From assembly GCA_013398955.1 (NCBI GenBank), contig VWPU01009666.1:124001-188000 (forward strand): a DNA stretch of 64,000 nucleotides. The letters run 5' to 3'. Positions 53,131-64,000 of this stretch are shown here, piece after piece; position 1 is the first letter of the stretch, and each line of letters starts with the position of its first letter. This DNA comes from Callaeas wilsoni. Taxonomy: Eukaryota; Chordata; Aves; Passeriformes; Callaeidae. The notes beneath the pieces are model-generated. The model ran no database searches, had not been told where the DNA came from, and saw only the letters and a list, made by a program, of their open reading frames with translations. The position numbers and the translations under genes were made by a program.

Positions 53131-53534
53131 TCAGTGCCAATTTCACATAGGTGTAACACTTCTGTGGAACTTGTAATGACTCTCTGCTCAATGACATTCA
53201 TGTTTTATATCAGTAGCAAAAAGCACATCTTTGTGCAATTACACATCCATCAACAAGTACCATACTTCTGGGTCATTTCAGGTCGTGCCACTAGATTAGT
53301 TTTGCACAGAACTGTGTGTTTTTCTGCTGATTTAGCAGTCCTCTGAGCCTGATTTAATACTTCAGGTTTTAGCAAGCGTTTTGGTCCCTCCTGAACTATC
53401 TCTAAAGAGCTTAAGAGGAAATACCTTGAGCAAGTCCAAACAGCCAAAAACATAACCTGACATCTGCTAGTGATTCAACACAGCAAAGCACAAACAGTCC
53501 AGGAGGTTTCCGTAAAGCATTGGTGACAATTTCC

Positions 53535-54535
53535 TGCACGAGTAGTGGAGGATCCTACAAGGAATTGTGTGCTGTTACCATAATAACAGGGAAGTCCTCG
53601 TTAGAGATGTGAATGTTGAGTGCAGCCTTGGCTGCAGCAAGAGTGAGATTGTGGAGTTCAGTATTGGGGGAGGAGGGAGCAGAGCAACGAGATGGCAACC
53701 ATGGACTTCAGAGAGATCACTTTAGCCTCTTCAGGGATCTCCTTGGAAGAATCCCATAGAAACAGGCCCTGCAGGGAAAAGGGGTCTAACAGAGCTGGTT
53801 GATATTCACAGATTACTTCCTCCAGGCTCGAGAAAAATGCATCCTGATGAGTAAAAAATCGAGCAAAGGGAGAAAGAGACCTGCAAGGATGAATAAAGAA
53901 CTCCTGTCATTACCGAAATGTAAGCAGGAAATACACAAGAGATGGAAGCAGGGTCAGGCCACTTGGAATGAATATAGAGAGGTTGTCAGAGTAAGGAGAA
54001 ATGAGACAAGGAAGGCCAAGGCCCATCTGGAATTAAAACTGGTCAAAGATGTCAAGGACAACAAGAAAGGCTTCTTCAAATACATCAATAATAAAATGAA
54101 AACTAAGGATACTGTAGGCCTATTACTTTGTGGAGGGGAGACTCCGACAGCAGAGGATGCAGAGAAGTCAGAGTTACTGAATGCCCTCTTTGCACTCGTC
54201 TTCACTGACAAGACCAGTCCTTGGGAATATCTGACCCAGGAGACCAGGGTAAAGGAGTTTTAGAAGGAAGACTTCCCCTTGGTCAAGGATAATTAGTTTA
54301 GAGGACATTTGACATCCACAAGTCCATGGGCCCTGATGAGCCCATGGGCATCCACCAGTGCTGAGAGAGCTGGTGGACACCATAGAGAAGCCACCCACAA
54401 TCATCTTCGAAAGGTCATGGAGATCAGGAGAGGTGCCTGAGGGTTGGAATGCGGCAAATGACACCCTGGTCTCCAAAAGGACAAGAAGTAGGACCCAGAG
54501 AACTACCAGCCAATCAGTCTCAGCTTTACTGGCTC
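53535..54535 (+). pseudogene. Decayed CR1 LINE ORF2 fragment
   Basis: About 1 kb of CR1 ORF2, covering the end of the endonuclease region, the linker and the beginning of reverse transcriptase. In one frame, 53723-53850 reads HFSLFRDLLGRIP, then a stop, then QSWLIFTDYFLQAREKCIL; both match CR1 landmarks. The longest intact piece (53799-54263, 154 codons) contains KGRKRPARMNKELL, KRWKQGQATWNEYREVVR, RKAKAHLELKL, VKDNKKGFFKYINNK and the EKSELLNALFALVF motif. After a stop the match resumes with VLRELVDTIEKPPTIIFERS and SGEVPEGWNAAN, which lead into the RT domain. Stop codons at 53,758 and 53,788 and frame changes show that it is dead. The catalytic RT motifs (YADD region) are not present, so the element is broken internally as well. 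Confidence 0.92.
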
Positions 54536-54644
54536 CATGTGTTAACTAATCTATCTGAGATGACATACTAAAGAATTATGTTACTACTGGTACCTAAACA
54601 ACCTTTGATCTCCAAAGTGATGTATCATGACATGTCCCTGTCTG
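54536..54644. other. Unassigned spacer between CR1 pieces
   Basis: About 110 bp linking the ORF2 fragment to a CR1 tail. It may be diverged CR1 or filler from an internal deletion of more than a kilobase of the element. Confidence 0.4.
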
Positions 54645-54770
54645 CTGTAACCTGGCTCTTTATAACCTGATCTGGTGTGTGGCATCCCTGTGTATGGCAT
54701 TGGGTGAGGGGTTGGCACTAGAGGATCTTTAAGATCTGTTCCTAGCCAAGGCATTCTGTTATTCTATTAA
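54645..54770 (+). mobile_element. CR1 3' tail, likely end of the same insertion
   Basis: 'aacctgatctggtgtg', 'gcatccctgtgtatggca', 'ggggttggcactagaggatc', 'tttaagatctgttcctagcc' and 'attctgttattctatta' follow the order of the CR1 3' untranslated end. Same strand and short spacing suggest that this tail and the ORF2 fragment are one copy that lost its middle by deletion. Confidence 0.82.
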
Positions 54771-54774
54771 TGAC

Positions 54775-54846
54775 ACCATCTTTCTTCTCATGAGTCCCTC
54801 TGACTGTTCCACCATCTTTCTTCTCATGAGTCCCTCTGACTGTTCC
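54775..54846. repeat. Perfect 36-bp tandem duplication
   Basis: The 36-base unit at 54775-54810 (beginning ACCATCTTTCTTCTCATG) is repeated without a mismatch at 54811-54846. Perfect identity implies a recent duplication, a polymorphism, or an assembly artefact. It lies just after the CR1 tail. Because 36 is divisible by three, the overlapping frame simply repeats 12 residues; no gene is implied. Confidence 0.97.
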
Positions 54847-54924
54847 AACTGCAAAGGTCAAAATAAATGTCAATATTTAGCCTGTTGGCTCATTTTCTCA
54901 GCAGAAGGCCTGCTGCACTGCAAT

Positions 54925-55018
54925 AAATACTTAGGGATGGGGTTCAGTGATGGACTTGGCAGTTGGTCTCAATGATCGTGAAGGTTTTTCCCAACTTAAA
55001 TAATTCTACAGTTCTGTA
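54925..55018 (+). mobile_element. Second CR1 3' tail
   Basis: 'ggggttcagtgatggacttg', 'gttggtctcaatgatcgtga', 'aggtttttcccaacttaaat' and 'attctacagttctgta' match the terminal ~90 bp of a CR1 subfamily with the 'tggacttggcag' 3' end. It is a separate, severely 5'-truncated copy on the plus strand. Confidence 0.82.
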
Positions 55019-56837
55019 CATCCCCTGGGGCCATATTACAAAATAATTTTTTTTTCCTAAATGATTAGAATGGAGTAATGAAGATTTAAGATATATAACT
55101 TTCCTTCTTAGAAAACAGAATAAAAATTGAAATTCCTGTAGCTGATGATTAAATTTATTCTGAACTATAAATCATAGGTGTATTTAAAATGTGAAATTAT
55201 AGTCCAATATTTTCAAGTCAAAAATTGTAGATGCTTGTTTGCTGTTAATAGAATTTCAGTGCATTGTATCAGACAAAAATCTCAATCAACCTTCACAATA
55301 AAAATAAAAACAACTTGGGTAATCAAAAGTTTTACATACTATTTTGTTTATTTAATCTGTTACTATAGTTACTTTGGTTTGAGAAGATGCCAGGTCAAAT
55401 GACAGAAAGAACATCATTTGTCAAAAGTTCAATCAAAATATTGGTATATTTAAAACATTTATGGTTTTAATTAAGGAATTTGGTGATACTCTGTGTTGTC
55501 AGAAACTCATTTTTTGACAAATTAGGATTTTTCAGACACCAAAGCTTCTTGAAAATGCCTCAGCTGACTGAATAGTCTATGAAGGCATAAAAACCAGTCC
55601 TTTTACAACCTTGAGATAAAACTTTTCCATGCTGTCAGTATAGACTAATTTGAGCTTTCTCCTACTCTTGCCTTTCATAAGCAGTGATTTTAATCAGATA
55701 TTCAATACTTTCTGGTCTTCTCTCTCACATAATGAGAAAAGAGAGAGCTGTTAGCTGTTTTCTATTACTGGCTTCCATACGACATGCATGGCAAAGTATT
55801 CATGTTTTTTATTTCCTCTCAGGATAGTCCACCATTTTCCAGTTCCCTCAGTCCTAATTACATCACATACAACACGGTTACATCTTCATTATTTGATGAA
55901 AGTCTTTGGTTCTCTTCTGTCCCGAAATGACATAAATTGTAAACAAATGATCCTACAAGCCCAGCTGCATAGCTCTGTCTCATTTTCTATAAATAAATGT
56001 GTTTAGGCTTTTATATACTTTATCTGGAACATTGATAAGTGTTTTGATTAAATCTCTACAGTTAAGTATGCTAACAGGGTTTTTTTCTGATTCCATGCTC
56101 CTTTATTAATGATAACAAGTAGTTGCCTTTTCGTGCAACATTTTCCATTCATTACCACAAAGTCTAGACTTTAAAAAATAATGGATAATCATAGACAGGA
56201 TGCTGCACAAAAATATACAAAAATTGAAAAAAGGAAGTGAACAAACCTGTCTTTTGTACTGTTTCTTTTCTGCAGACTTAACAAAAAGCAGACAGATTCC
56301 TAATTTAAAATGTAATACAGTCCAAATCTGCCTACAATTCTGTAGAGGAACTGAATTCTTCTCAGGAAAATCAATAATTACAAAAAATGTGTTTGCAGTT
56401 ATGAAAGCACACAAGGATTCTTAATATAGAAAAGCTACTAACATTATTTAATTTTATTGACATTTAACGTTATGAAAAAAGTGGGCTTTGTCTGACTTCC
56501 AGATTCCAGATCCTAGTCCAATGAGTCTAACTGGTGCATGGTGAATAAATCTCATTAGTCAACAGAAAAATAACACTTTGTTTTATTCCTTGCTGATATA
56601 TATGTACATCCTTTCCCCCTTGCTGTGCTTTCATAGTTTTTGTGCTGAAGATCCCCTTTTAACCCTATCAGAGACGAGCTCCCCACAAGGCCTTTCCAGA
56701 GATGTTCTGGGAGACCAGCAGACTAGGGTGAAACCCATCATGATGAGTCTAGTCAAGAAGTTTTCTGATTCACCTCACTGCCTATTGCCACACATACCCA
56801 AACATGCCACTCATGGGCTCCTTAGCACAGAAGAAGC
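55019..56837. other. AT-rich non-coding stretch
   Basis: No gene seen; overlapping frames near 56,106-56,424 show no domain. The last 200 bp (56,640-56,837) are richer in G+C and might be further repeat sequence upstream of the next CR1, but I cannot assign them. Confidence 0.5.
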
Positions 56838-57304
56838 ATGGAGCTCCTGGAGCACGGCCAGTGAAGAGTGAAAAATATGATTAAGGGACTGGAGCATCTC
56901 TCTTACAGGAAGAGGCTGAAGGAGCTGGGCCTGTTCAGCCTAGAGAAGAGATAACTGAGAGGGGAACTCATCACTGTCTATCAGTATCTGAAGGGAGGAT
57001 GCCAAGAGGATGTTTCTGAGCTGTTTTTGGTCGTGCCAAGCAAGAGGACAAGAGGCAATGGGCCAAAAGTGATGCACAGGAAGTTTTGCCTGAACATGAG
57101 GAAGAACTTCTTTACTGTGCAGGTGACCTTGCACCGGCACAGACTGCCCAGNCCCAGAGACAGAGTCTCCCTCACTGGAGATAGTCAAGAGCTGTCTGGA
57201 TACATTCCTGTGCCATGTGCTCTAGGATGACCCTGAGCAAGGAGGTTGGAGCAGATGACAGCTGTGGTCCCTTCCAATCTTACCCATTCTGTGATTCTGT
57301 GATT
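56838..57304 (+). mobile_element. CR1 LINE 3' end
   Basis: Plus-strand copy of about 466 bp with 'ctcctggagc', 'gattaagggactggagcatctctc', 'aggaagaggctgaaggagctgggcctgttcagcct', 'tatcagtatctgaaggg', 'aacatgaggaagaacttctttactgtg', 'ggtcccttccaatcttac' and the terminal 'attctgtgattctgtgatt'. It is 5'-truncated within the end of ORF2 and has no working frame. One ambiguous base (N) lies at 57152. Confidence 0.95.
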
Positions 57305-57880
57305 ACTGGTGCAGAAGAGAATCTTGGGATTGTACGAGGCTTATTATGGCATGTTTTATGGGAAGAACTAAGGATGGAGAAAGGGAAGGATCCAGGTAGT
57401 TTGTGGAGGAACAAACAAGGATGAGAAAATAAACAAGGGGCTTAAGGGGGCAGTCACATGTAAACAGGACCTGGTCAGGACACTCGTCTGACCATGTGTT
57501 TGAACAGACGTGGCTGATCTGTGCAGCCTACCCTGTCTTATCAAACTCTTTGTTTTGCTGGGTAGAAGGACTCTGTATTCTGCATGCATGCATGAGATTT
57601 GGGAGACAGCTACAGAAGCAGCCATACGTCAGTGCTGGATACTGGAGAGACCAGAGGACCTGAGAGTTGGCTACTGCAGGGACCTAGAGATCCAAGCCAA
57701 GGACTGATGGAATGATGTGCCTGAATTGTTTGCTTGAGACCCACCCGTTTGCTCGAGTATGTGTATGTGTGAGGCAGGTGGGCTATGAGGTTCCAAGGGC
57801 CAGGACCTGGGTAAACTGAATCTGAGGCTGGTTATGCTCAAGACTGCTGCTATGTTTTATTACATGGTTTCTGTGCAATA
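57305..57880. repeat. Unclassified repeat-like segment, possibly ERV-derived
   Basis: About 570 bp of mid-GC sequence follow the CR1 tail directly and end where normal AT-rich sequence resumes. It is unlike the unique flanks in composition and has words that seem familiar from avian interspersed repeats ('ctacagaagcagcca', 'gacctgagagttggctactg', 'gcttgagacccaccc'). I could not find matching termini or a target duplication. The 65-85 codon frames show no domain. The class is uncertain. Confidence 0.35.
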
Positions 57881-60049
57881 GAAAATTTCCTTCTATTTAC
57901 CACTGTATTTTTTCAGTGTGTGGAAGATATTCCATCCACAGTGACCACTCTGCCATTGACTCATATACTGCTAAAGCTATGACACAGAAAACTTGCTTCC
58001 TCTGTTTTGTTTTATGTTCTTACATCTTAAGGCCAGTTTTCACTTTTCTGAAAATTTCTAAATTTATTAAAATAAAGTAGCCACATTTCTTTCCTTTTCC
58101 TTAATTTGTATTAGAGTTGAATAGAATTTTGCTCTCATAGCAGATATTTCTCAGTTGCACTGTACTTTTCTGCTCTGTACTTAATCTCCCTTCTCCCAGG
58201 CACTTTATTTTTCTAATAGCTGTGAATCTGAGGTTGCTGCGCACCTCCATTTAAAAGCTCTGTAAGGCTGTTCTTTTGCTGTTGCATTCAATCCTCCAAT
58301 CAACCTAATTCTTGATCACACCTCTCTGTTTTGTCATCTGCCCAGTGCAACTTTGATCTACTCTTCAGCTGTCACATAAACTCTACCAAATAGTTTTCCT
58401 GAAGTCAAATTACCCGTAGTTGGTCATTTTTCTTGTTGCTATTTTGAGCTTAATCATATAGAGAACCATTTCCTCAGCTTGCCAACCCCATCAATGAATG
58501 CAGTGTTCTCTTATGACTGTGCTTAGAGGTAAGCTATTCCTCAGAAGGTTCATCTAAGTGTGTCTTTCTATGGAGTTATTTTTTCCACATCCTGACATCA
58601 AAAGTGTCAAGTAACCTGTCTAGAATTTGTTTTCTGTGGGTTTCCTCAAATATTTCTTCTTTGGTACTTGACTTTGCAACTGTTTCAGGCTCTGCAAGGA
58701 GGAATTTTGTTAACTTTATTCACCAATCGAATTCTTTGCACTGTTTCCAGTATTTAATTCCATGGCTGACCACCTCTGGTGTCAGTCTGAGTATCAGACA
58801 TGCCACAATTGCCTGTCCTGTACTAGACTGATGGCAAGAACAGGGACCCACAGAGGAAAAAGTAAACTAAACAGAACCTGATTAAGACCCTTTTAAAGCA
58901 TGTGTTAATCTCAGAAGTTCAGCTAAGCAAGAAACTATCTTACATATAATGCCTTCATTGTTTTTTAAAGGCATAGATCATTACTTACCTCACCCTTCAT
59001 GACACTACACAAATAGTACATAGTTGACAGTTTGGACACATTTACCAGATAATTATAATCTAAATATTTATTCTCAAGTCGTACTCATTTTCCAGAACTG
59101 TTGAGAATGGCATGTTTTTCAATCTCTTTATGTGATGCAGTTAGAGAAAGGAAACTTCCATTTTTTACATCTCAACATACATGTTCCAATCATACTGTTT
59201 CATTTACATGAAATTTAAAGCTGCATAAACTGCGCAGATTTTCACATTCTAGAAAGATATTTGGGAAATTGAATTTTATGTGGTTAGAGGTTTTGTGTGA
59301 TTAACAGACTGTGACTATCTCCTTTCATGATCTTCCAAGAATATTCTAGTGAAAGTTCAGAAAATTATATCTCTGTACATTACAAGAGATTAATACATTT
59401 TTTTCTTTTTGATTTCTTGGTTGTTTGAATTTTAATTGCACATGCTGCCATTTAAATTAAAAGTACTCTTCTATCTCTGAGAGGAAAATGTAGTTTTACA
59501 TTTAGTTAACAGAAATGTAACTCAGACTCTAAAGCCACATAATTGCTGTCAGTTCAGTATTAAATGAAGTCAAATGTTTCATCTGTTCACTTCTTACCCT
59601 GTTATCACCTCAGAATTCTCTCAAGCAACACTTTCATACATGCTTCAGGTAGATTCTATGAACTGAATCCAATTCTGTACCATGAACTCTGGTCAGCTGG
59701 TGAAAATTAAAGATTAGATTTCTTTGCCCCCAGGTGAAATATAAATTTCCCTGATTTAAACTAATTTCCTTTTGATTAAAATTGCACATTTGCTCTCGCC
59801 AAAACTCTACCGAAAAAGCGAAAATAAAAAGGGACATGAAAATTTTGGACATTGTAACAAACGTGAAATTGACATTTGCAGACAGGAGCAAGACATAAGG
59901 AGGGTTACACTTTTTTGCCAGTTTAGATAAAGATTTTCACTGGAGAAATTACACAAGGAATTCTAGGACCTTTAGTAGGTCTGAGAAAGCAGGAGTGCAC
60001 TGACAGAATTGCAAATCACACTTATCAGCTCACTTCAGTTAATATTATC
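57881..60049. other. AT-rich non-coding stretch
   Basis: No gene or recognised element. The part at about 59,780-59,870 has a few CpGs ('ctctcgcc', 'accgaaaaagcgaaa') in otherwise AT-rich sequence, but nothing definite. Confidence 0.5.
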
Positions 60050-60215
60050 TCAGTAAGGATATTGCTCGCCTCCCTTTAGCCCTGTTCAAGCAATCTTTAT
60101 TGTTCTAGTCTCCAGTTTCCATCTGGCAAGCGCTCCCTCATGAATAATTACTCCTTTCGTCATTCTATGATTTGTGCCGAATTCAGTCTCCCCTATATTT
60201 TACCTTTACTTCAGT
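60050..60215. promoter_or_regulatory. Candidate conserved non-coding element
   Basis: A short CpG-bearing block with motif-dense, non-repetitive sequence: 'ttgctcgcctccc', 'caagcgctccctca', 'gaataattactcc', 'ctttcgtcattc' and 'gtgccgaattc'. The sequence resembles vertebrate distal enhancers in texture. Conservation cannot be judged here. Confidence 0.25.
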
Positions 60216-60221
60216 GCCTCC

Positions 60222-60262
60222 CCTTGCTGCCCTCACTCTCTCTCACCCTCACCCTCACCTTT
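60222..60262. repeat. Short pyrimidine-rich CCCTCA/CT repeat
   Basis: A (CT)n run followed by three copies of CACCCT/CCCTCA. Simple low-complexity repeat. Confidence 0.8.
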
Positions 60263-63200
60263 CTGTACCAGGTCTTCTGCTCCTGCCCTAGTCTCATCAT
60301 CCTGTTATTTTCATGAGTCTTTGCTAGGGACATAAGTAGAAGCTAAAATTTCTTCTTTTAGAGTCTGATAGAATATCCCATCGTTCTGTCATGGAGTTCA
60401 GGTGGAAGAGGATATAGAAATGAGATTTTTAAAAAATTTATAAAGAAAAGACTCTTTCAAAGAGCTGTAGTCCATGTCCTCTAAACAACTATGTGTGTGA
60501 TCTGGTGCTGCTAAAACAAGGTGACTCTAGTTGGGAATAGTCGGCCTCATTACTGTGAGGTGTCAATTACTGCATTGATAACATCAAATCAGGGTGTTAC
60601 TTTCACGATGGCCTGCAAGTAATGCTGAACTGAAAAGCGTTTAGGACAGAACACTGCAAAACTTTTAAACTTGTGTGCTTTACATTCACTGATAATAAGG
60701 TTCATCTAGTAAAGGAGGAGGGGGAACACAAACTGCCAGTATTTTTCCCTTTAAGAACATTTTTCAAGTTCATTCCGAATATCTGTAGTTTGAAATCAGT
60801 AAAAACTAGGATGTCATGTTACTGTTACAGAAACCTTTTTTTCAGTCAAGCCAGTCAAAATTGCCTTGAAACTGAAAATTGAATTGTACTTCTTCACAAC
60901 ACTTTTTTAACATTTTGAAAGTCTGTTAGATTTATTTTAAAGGAAAACTGAACACCTTCAGTTGAGGTTACAAAATGAACAAGCTTTATGGTTTGATTAA
61001 TTTGTGTTTCATTGTGATGATCCTAAAACCTACCACAATATTCGTAATATTCAATCAACAAGAACTGTGCATCTGAATTAATTGTATGGATATTGTGTAT
61101 CAGATTACATTGATAGATCACCCTGCACTTTACCTTATCTGCTTAGTAGTAGCAGCAGCTCACATTCACATCAATCAGGAAAAATTAAAACTATAATTTG
61201 CAAGTTATTTATCAAAAATTTATTATTTTTTTGTCAAAATAGTTGTGTTTGGTTTAATGGGATGCATTTGTCAGTCAGGTTTACATACAGTCATAAATGA
61301 AAGACACTTTTTACTGCCTTAAAGGAAAACTATACATGATTTAATGAATACTTTTGATGATATTCAGAAAAAAAGTCATCTGCACCACTGAACCGAGCCA
61401 GTAGCATGTATGGTACATGGCGTTTCATCAGAGAATTACCAACAGCTCCCATTTATGCAATAACGTTGTCAGCTTCTCATACAAGCTAAAACAAATGCCT
61501 GGATTTTGCTTCTTCCAGATGCCTCCCTGGTACACACAACCCTATCCAAGCACGTGTGAAAAGTGACACACATTGGATCTCAGTCACAAAAGGCCTTCCA
61601 CACTTGTGCTGGAACACCTCACTAAACGTGGGGTTTCACTTCTAACACTCATTCTCCCCAGAGAATCCTACTGTTATATTTCAGGCCTGGTTTATATCAA
61701 TATAATCATAATCAAAATTATTGCTTAAGTCTAAAGGGTTTAAAACTTTTGTTAAATACAGCTGTTGGTGCATGACTGCATGGAAGCTGGATCCTTCATG
61801 CTATATTTCAGGTAGAGAATCTGAAAACCTATTTTAGTAACAGTCCTAATGCCAACACACACATCATAAAATCTTTCTACTTGCTGCTAACAGCAGTGGT
61901 TTTAGAGAGAAATCTTTCCCTCACTAAATTAATGAATATTTTTGACTTCAGTGATCATGGTGATTCCAGTTCCTAAATAAAATGTCCTTCTCTGGACTTA
62001 AATAGGAGAGAGAAAGTGAAAACAAATTCTGAATTCCCATCCCCTAGCATGCTGCCGGGAAGGTAAGCTCCCCTGAGACTGGACAAGACCATGTGGGAAC
62101 CAGTGAGGAGAAGGTCCACCCTAGAAATACAATCACACTTGAAATCAATTAATTCTAATCAATCCCTGGCAAACTACCACAAGTGCAAACTATGGAAAAA
62201 AGGGTTTTTTTCAAAAATCCTTCATAAAAGTAAGTGGCAAGTACCTCTTAGTGTATAAATAACCATTTGCATGTTTAGAAATCTTTACGAGCATGTACAA
62301 AGCTTTGTAGCCAAGTCAAGGAGCTTACAGAAGAGAACAGTGTACTGAGCAAATGATGGCTCCAAGGACTTGCCTAAATCCTTGTTTCTTCCCTGAAGTG
62401 CAGCCTTCTGTTTACACTGGTTGCTTGGTATTCCTGTTCGGTGGATAGACACAGTCATCTTCAAATGGCAACGTGCCCTGTCATGAAACAGAAGCCAAGA
62501 TCCGCATGCTGTGCTATCCTGGGGCAGGCTTATGTCTGCACTCACAACAAGCAGAGCTTAGCAGCCATCTAAGAGTGCCTGCCTTAGCTTTTAGATGGTT
62601 CATGTTTAATAAGATGAATCTCAACCCTATTCACAAGTTTTCAAGACTCCAAAAGAAAAAAATCTTGCTGGGTTATTTATTAAAAGTCTAATTTCAACGC
62701 TTTACTACCAATATCTTGTTCAGTACCTGACTTTCAAATTGTAAAGCTTCACCATGTGTGTCAATCAGACAAGGATATGACTTTAAGATCACTGCAGCTG
62801 GTGTTATTCAGATATTTTATGATTACATGTTGGATATTTGACTACTACAGGGAATAAAACACAAGGTATGGCACAAAAGAGAAACTAATACTCAGCTTAA
62901 AGGTTTGTTGAAAGTTTGAAATTCTTCTCAGGTTCATAAACTTTCTCAAGCAAACGCAAACCAAGAAATGGCTCAGGTTTAAGAAACACACATCCAGTGC
63001 TGTAAGTGGAAACAAAATACTGTACAACAACATGGAAGATGATATGGTATGCACCACTCCTTCTAAGTAAGAATTCTATTTAACTTCAAGTTTGAACAGC
63101 TTATTATTATTAATATCCATGTCTGACAAAAAAGAGAGACAGTGTACTCCTAAAGAAAACTTTCCCATCCTACCTCCTCTAAGATGAAAATGAAGAGAAC

Positions 63201-63448
63201 CAAAAATTAAAATATAAATCAAGAATTATTTAATTATTTGGGCTTTATTTTTGCATGAAAATAATGTCTTATTTAAAGCTACTACTCCTTCTTCTGGCTT
63301 CTGTACATGCCCTTTGTACTCATACTGAAATGATGAACAGCTATATTTGTATTTTATGACTCTTCAGCTATACAGCATTGTGCATTACTTTCAGAAAGTC
63401 AGAAAATAAAGAGTTGCAAATCATCCCACATAATCCCAAATATCAGTA
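60263..63448. other. AT-rich non-coding stretch, one candidate conserved block
   Basis: No gene recognised. The segment 61,380-61,560 contains a C/EBP-type TTATGCAAT (61453-61461), AACGTT and CACGTG words without repeats and may be a regulatory element. The 86-codon minus frame at 62285-62545 has no domain. Confidence 0.45.
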
Positions 63449-63807
63449 TGTTGAGGTTTGGGTTCTTCTTTTGTTTTGTTGGGTTTGTTTCTCTTTCTTA
63501 AGGAATTTTCCGCATAGGTGTGGCTGGAGAAGAGGAAAGAGGTGGCCGAGGCTGTTTGGAGAGGAGTTTTTTCGGCTGTCGTCGAGGACCAGCCTGGTCC
63601 TGCTTCTTTTGCTGCGGGTGAGCCCCTGCTCGTAAGAGCAGCCCTTCAGACTGAGACCTTATTAACACCCACCTCACTAAGGGAAGGACTTTCTTACCAT
63701 CTGCCTGGGTGCCCCGACCCCTTCCTCTGCCTGCCTCCCTGGGAGCCCGGCCCCCCGCAGCTTCTTTCGGGGCTACTCCCAGCCTTCGCTACTCTGTAGC
63801 CCCGCAC
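63449..63807 (+). other. GC-rich segment entering an assembly gap, possible LTR
   Basis: At 63,449 the sequence changes to TGTTGAGGTTTGGG, then T-rich sequence, then about 280 bp of strongly GC-rich sequence up to the gap. A TG start, a T-rich lead and a GC-rich body recall avian ERV LTRs, and repeats are a frequent cause of gaps. The other end is not visible, so neither a matching terminus nor a target duplication can be checked. A CpG island or first exon is the alternative; the frames of 85-93 codons show no recognisable domain. Confidence 0.35.
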
Positions 63808-63971
63808 NNNNNNNNNNNNNNNNNNNNNNNNNNNNNNNNNNNNNNNNNNNNNNNNNNNNNNNNNNNNNNNNNNNNNNNNNNNNNNNNNNNNNNNNNNNNN
63901 NNNNNNNNNNNNNNNNNNNNNNNNNNNNNNNNNNNNNNNNNNNNNNNNNNNNNNNNNNNNNNNNNNNNNNN
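63808..63971. other. Assembly gap (164 N)
   Basis: A run of undetermined bases. The 29 bases after the gap are again GC-rich and cannot be assigned. Confidence 0.99.
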
Positions 63972-64000
63972 AGGTGCCCGTAGACGACCTCTTACTGGGT

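Noticed and set aside
57027..57230. 67-codon frame crossing an ambiguous base
   Set aside because: Lies within CR1 3' sequence; not a gene.
1..64000. Search for CRISPR arrays, bacterial operons, tRNA or rRNA genes
   Set aside because: None seen; the retroelement content shows a vertebrate nuclear genome.

Overview
The window looks like bird (avian) nuclear DNA: AT-rich sequence without protein-coding genes, most likely a gene desert or the inside of a very long intron. The evidence for a bird is at least seven 5'-truncated CR1 LINE copies of avian type, with typical tails of repeated 'attctatg'-like octamers and the 'ggttggaactagatgatctttaagg' type of 3' end, together with an LTR of a family that I recall as abundant in avian genomes. 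The species cannot be fixed from what is visible. I found no exon, tRNA, rRNA, CRISPR array or prokaryotic feature. Nearly all short open frames look like chance frames in AT-rich DNA.

Layout. 1-20,000 is AT-rich non-coding sequence with a TG/TA/G compound microsatellite (3.56 kb), a GGAAAA hexamer array (7.55 kb), an 18-bp perfect palindrome centred on a CRE motif (9.2 kb), and two stretches whose texture suggests conserved non-coding DNA (4.4-5.1 kb and 15.4-15.9 kb). CR1 copies follow at 20.0-20.8 kb (+), 26.4-26.7 kb (-), 28.4 kb (+, a short relic) and 35.75-35.9 kb (+). A candidate conserved block lies at 40.3-41.0 kb. At 45.2-46.3 kb there is a solo LTR bounded by a perfect 5-bp target duplication. 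It is split by a second, GC- and CpG-rich LTR-like insertion with its own 6-bp duplication, so the order of events can be read. At 47.1 and 48.3-48.5 kb two diverged copies of one sequence lie in inverted orientation about 1.1 kb apart and share a reading frame with mainly conservative differences; this is the least explained structure in the window.

From 53.5 to 57.3 kb CR1 pieces are concentrated. They comprise a decayed piece of CR1 ORF2 (end of the endonuclease region, linker, start of reverse transcriptase), two short CR1 3' tails separated by a perfect 36-bp tandem duplication, and a 466-bp CR1 3' end. The last is followed directly by about 570 bp of mid-GC sequence of repeat-like character. 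The window ends in a GC-rich segment (from about 63.45 kb) that runs into a 164-base assembly gap.

No set of genes works together here. The biology is retroelement insertion and decay plus possible distal regulatory elements. I did not find a convincing new multi-gene system. The inverted duplicate pair, the nested LTRs and the candidate conserved blocks are the items most worth checking.
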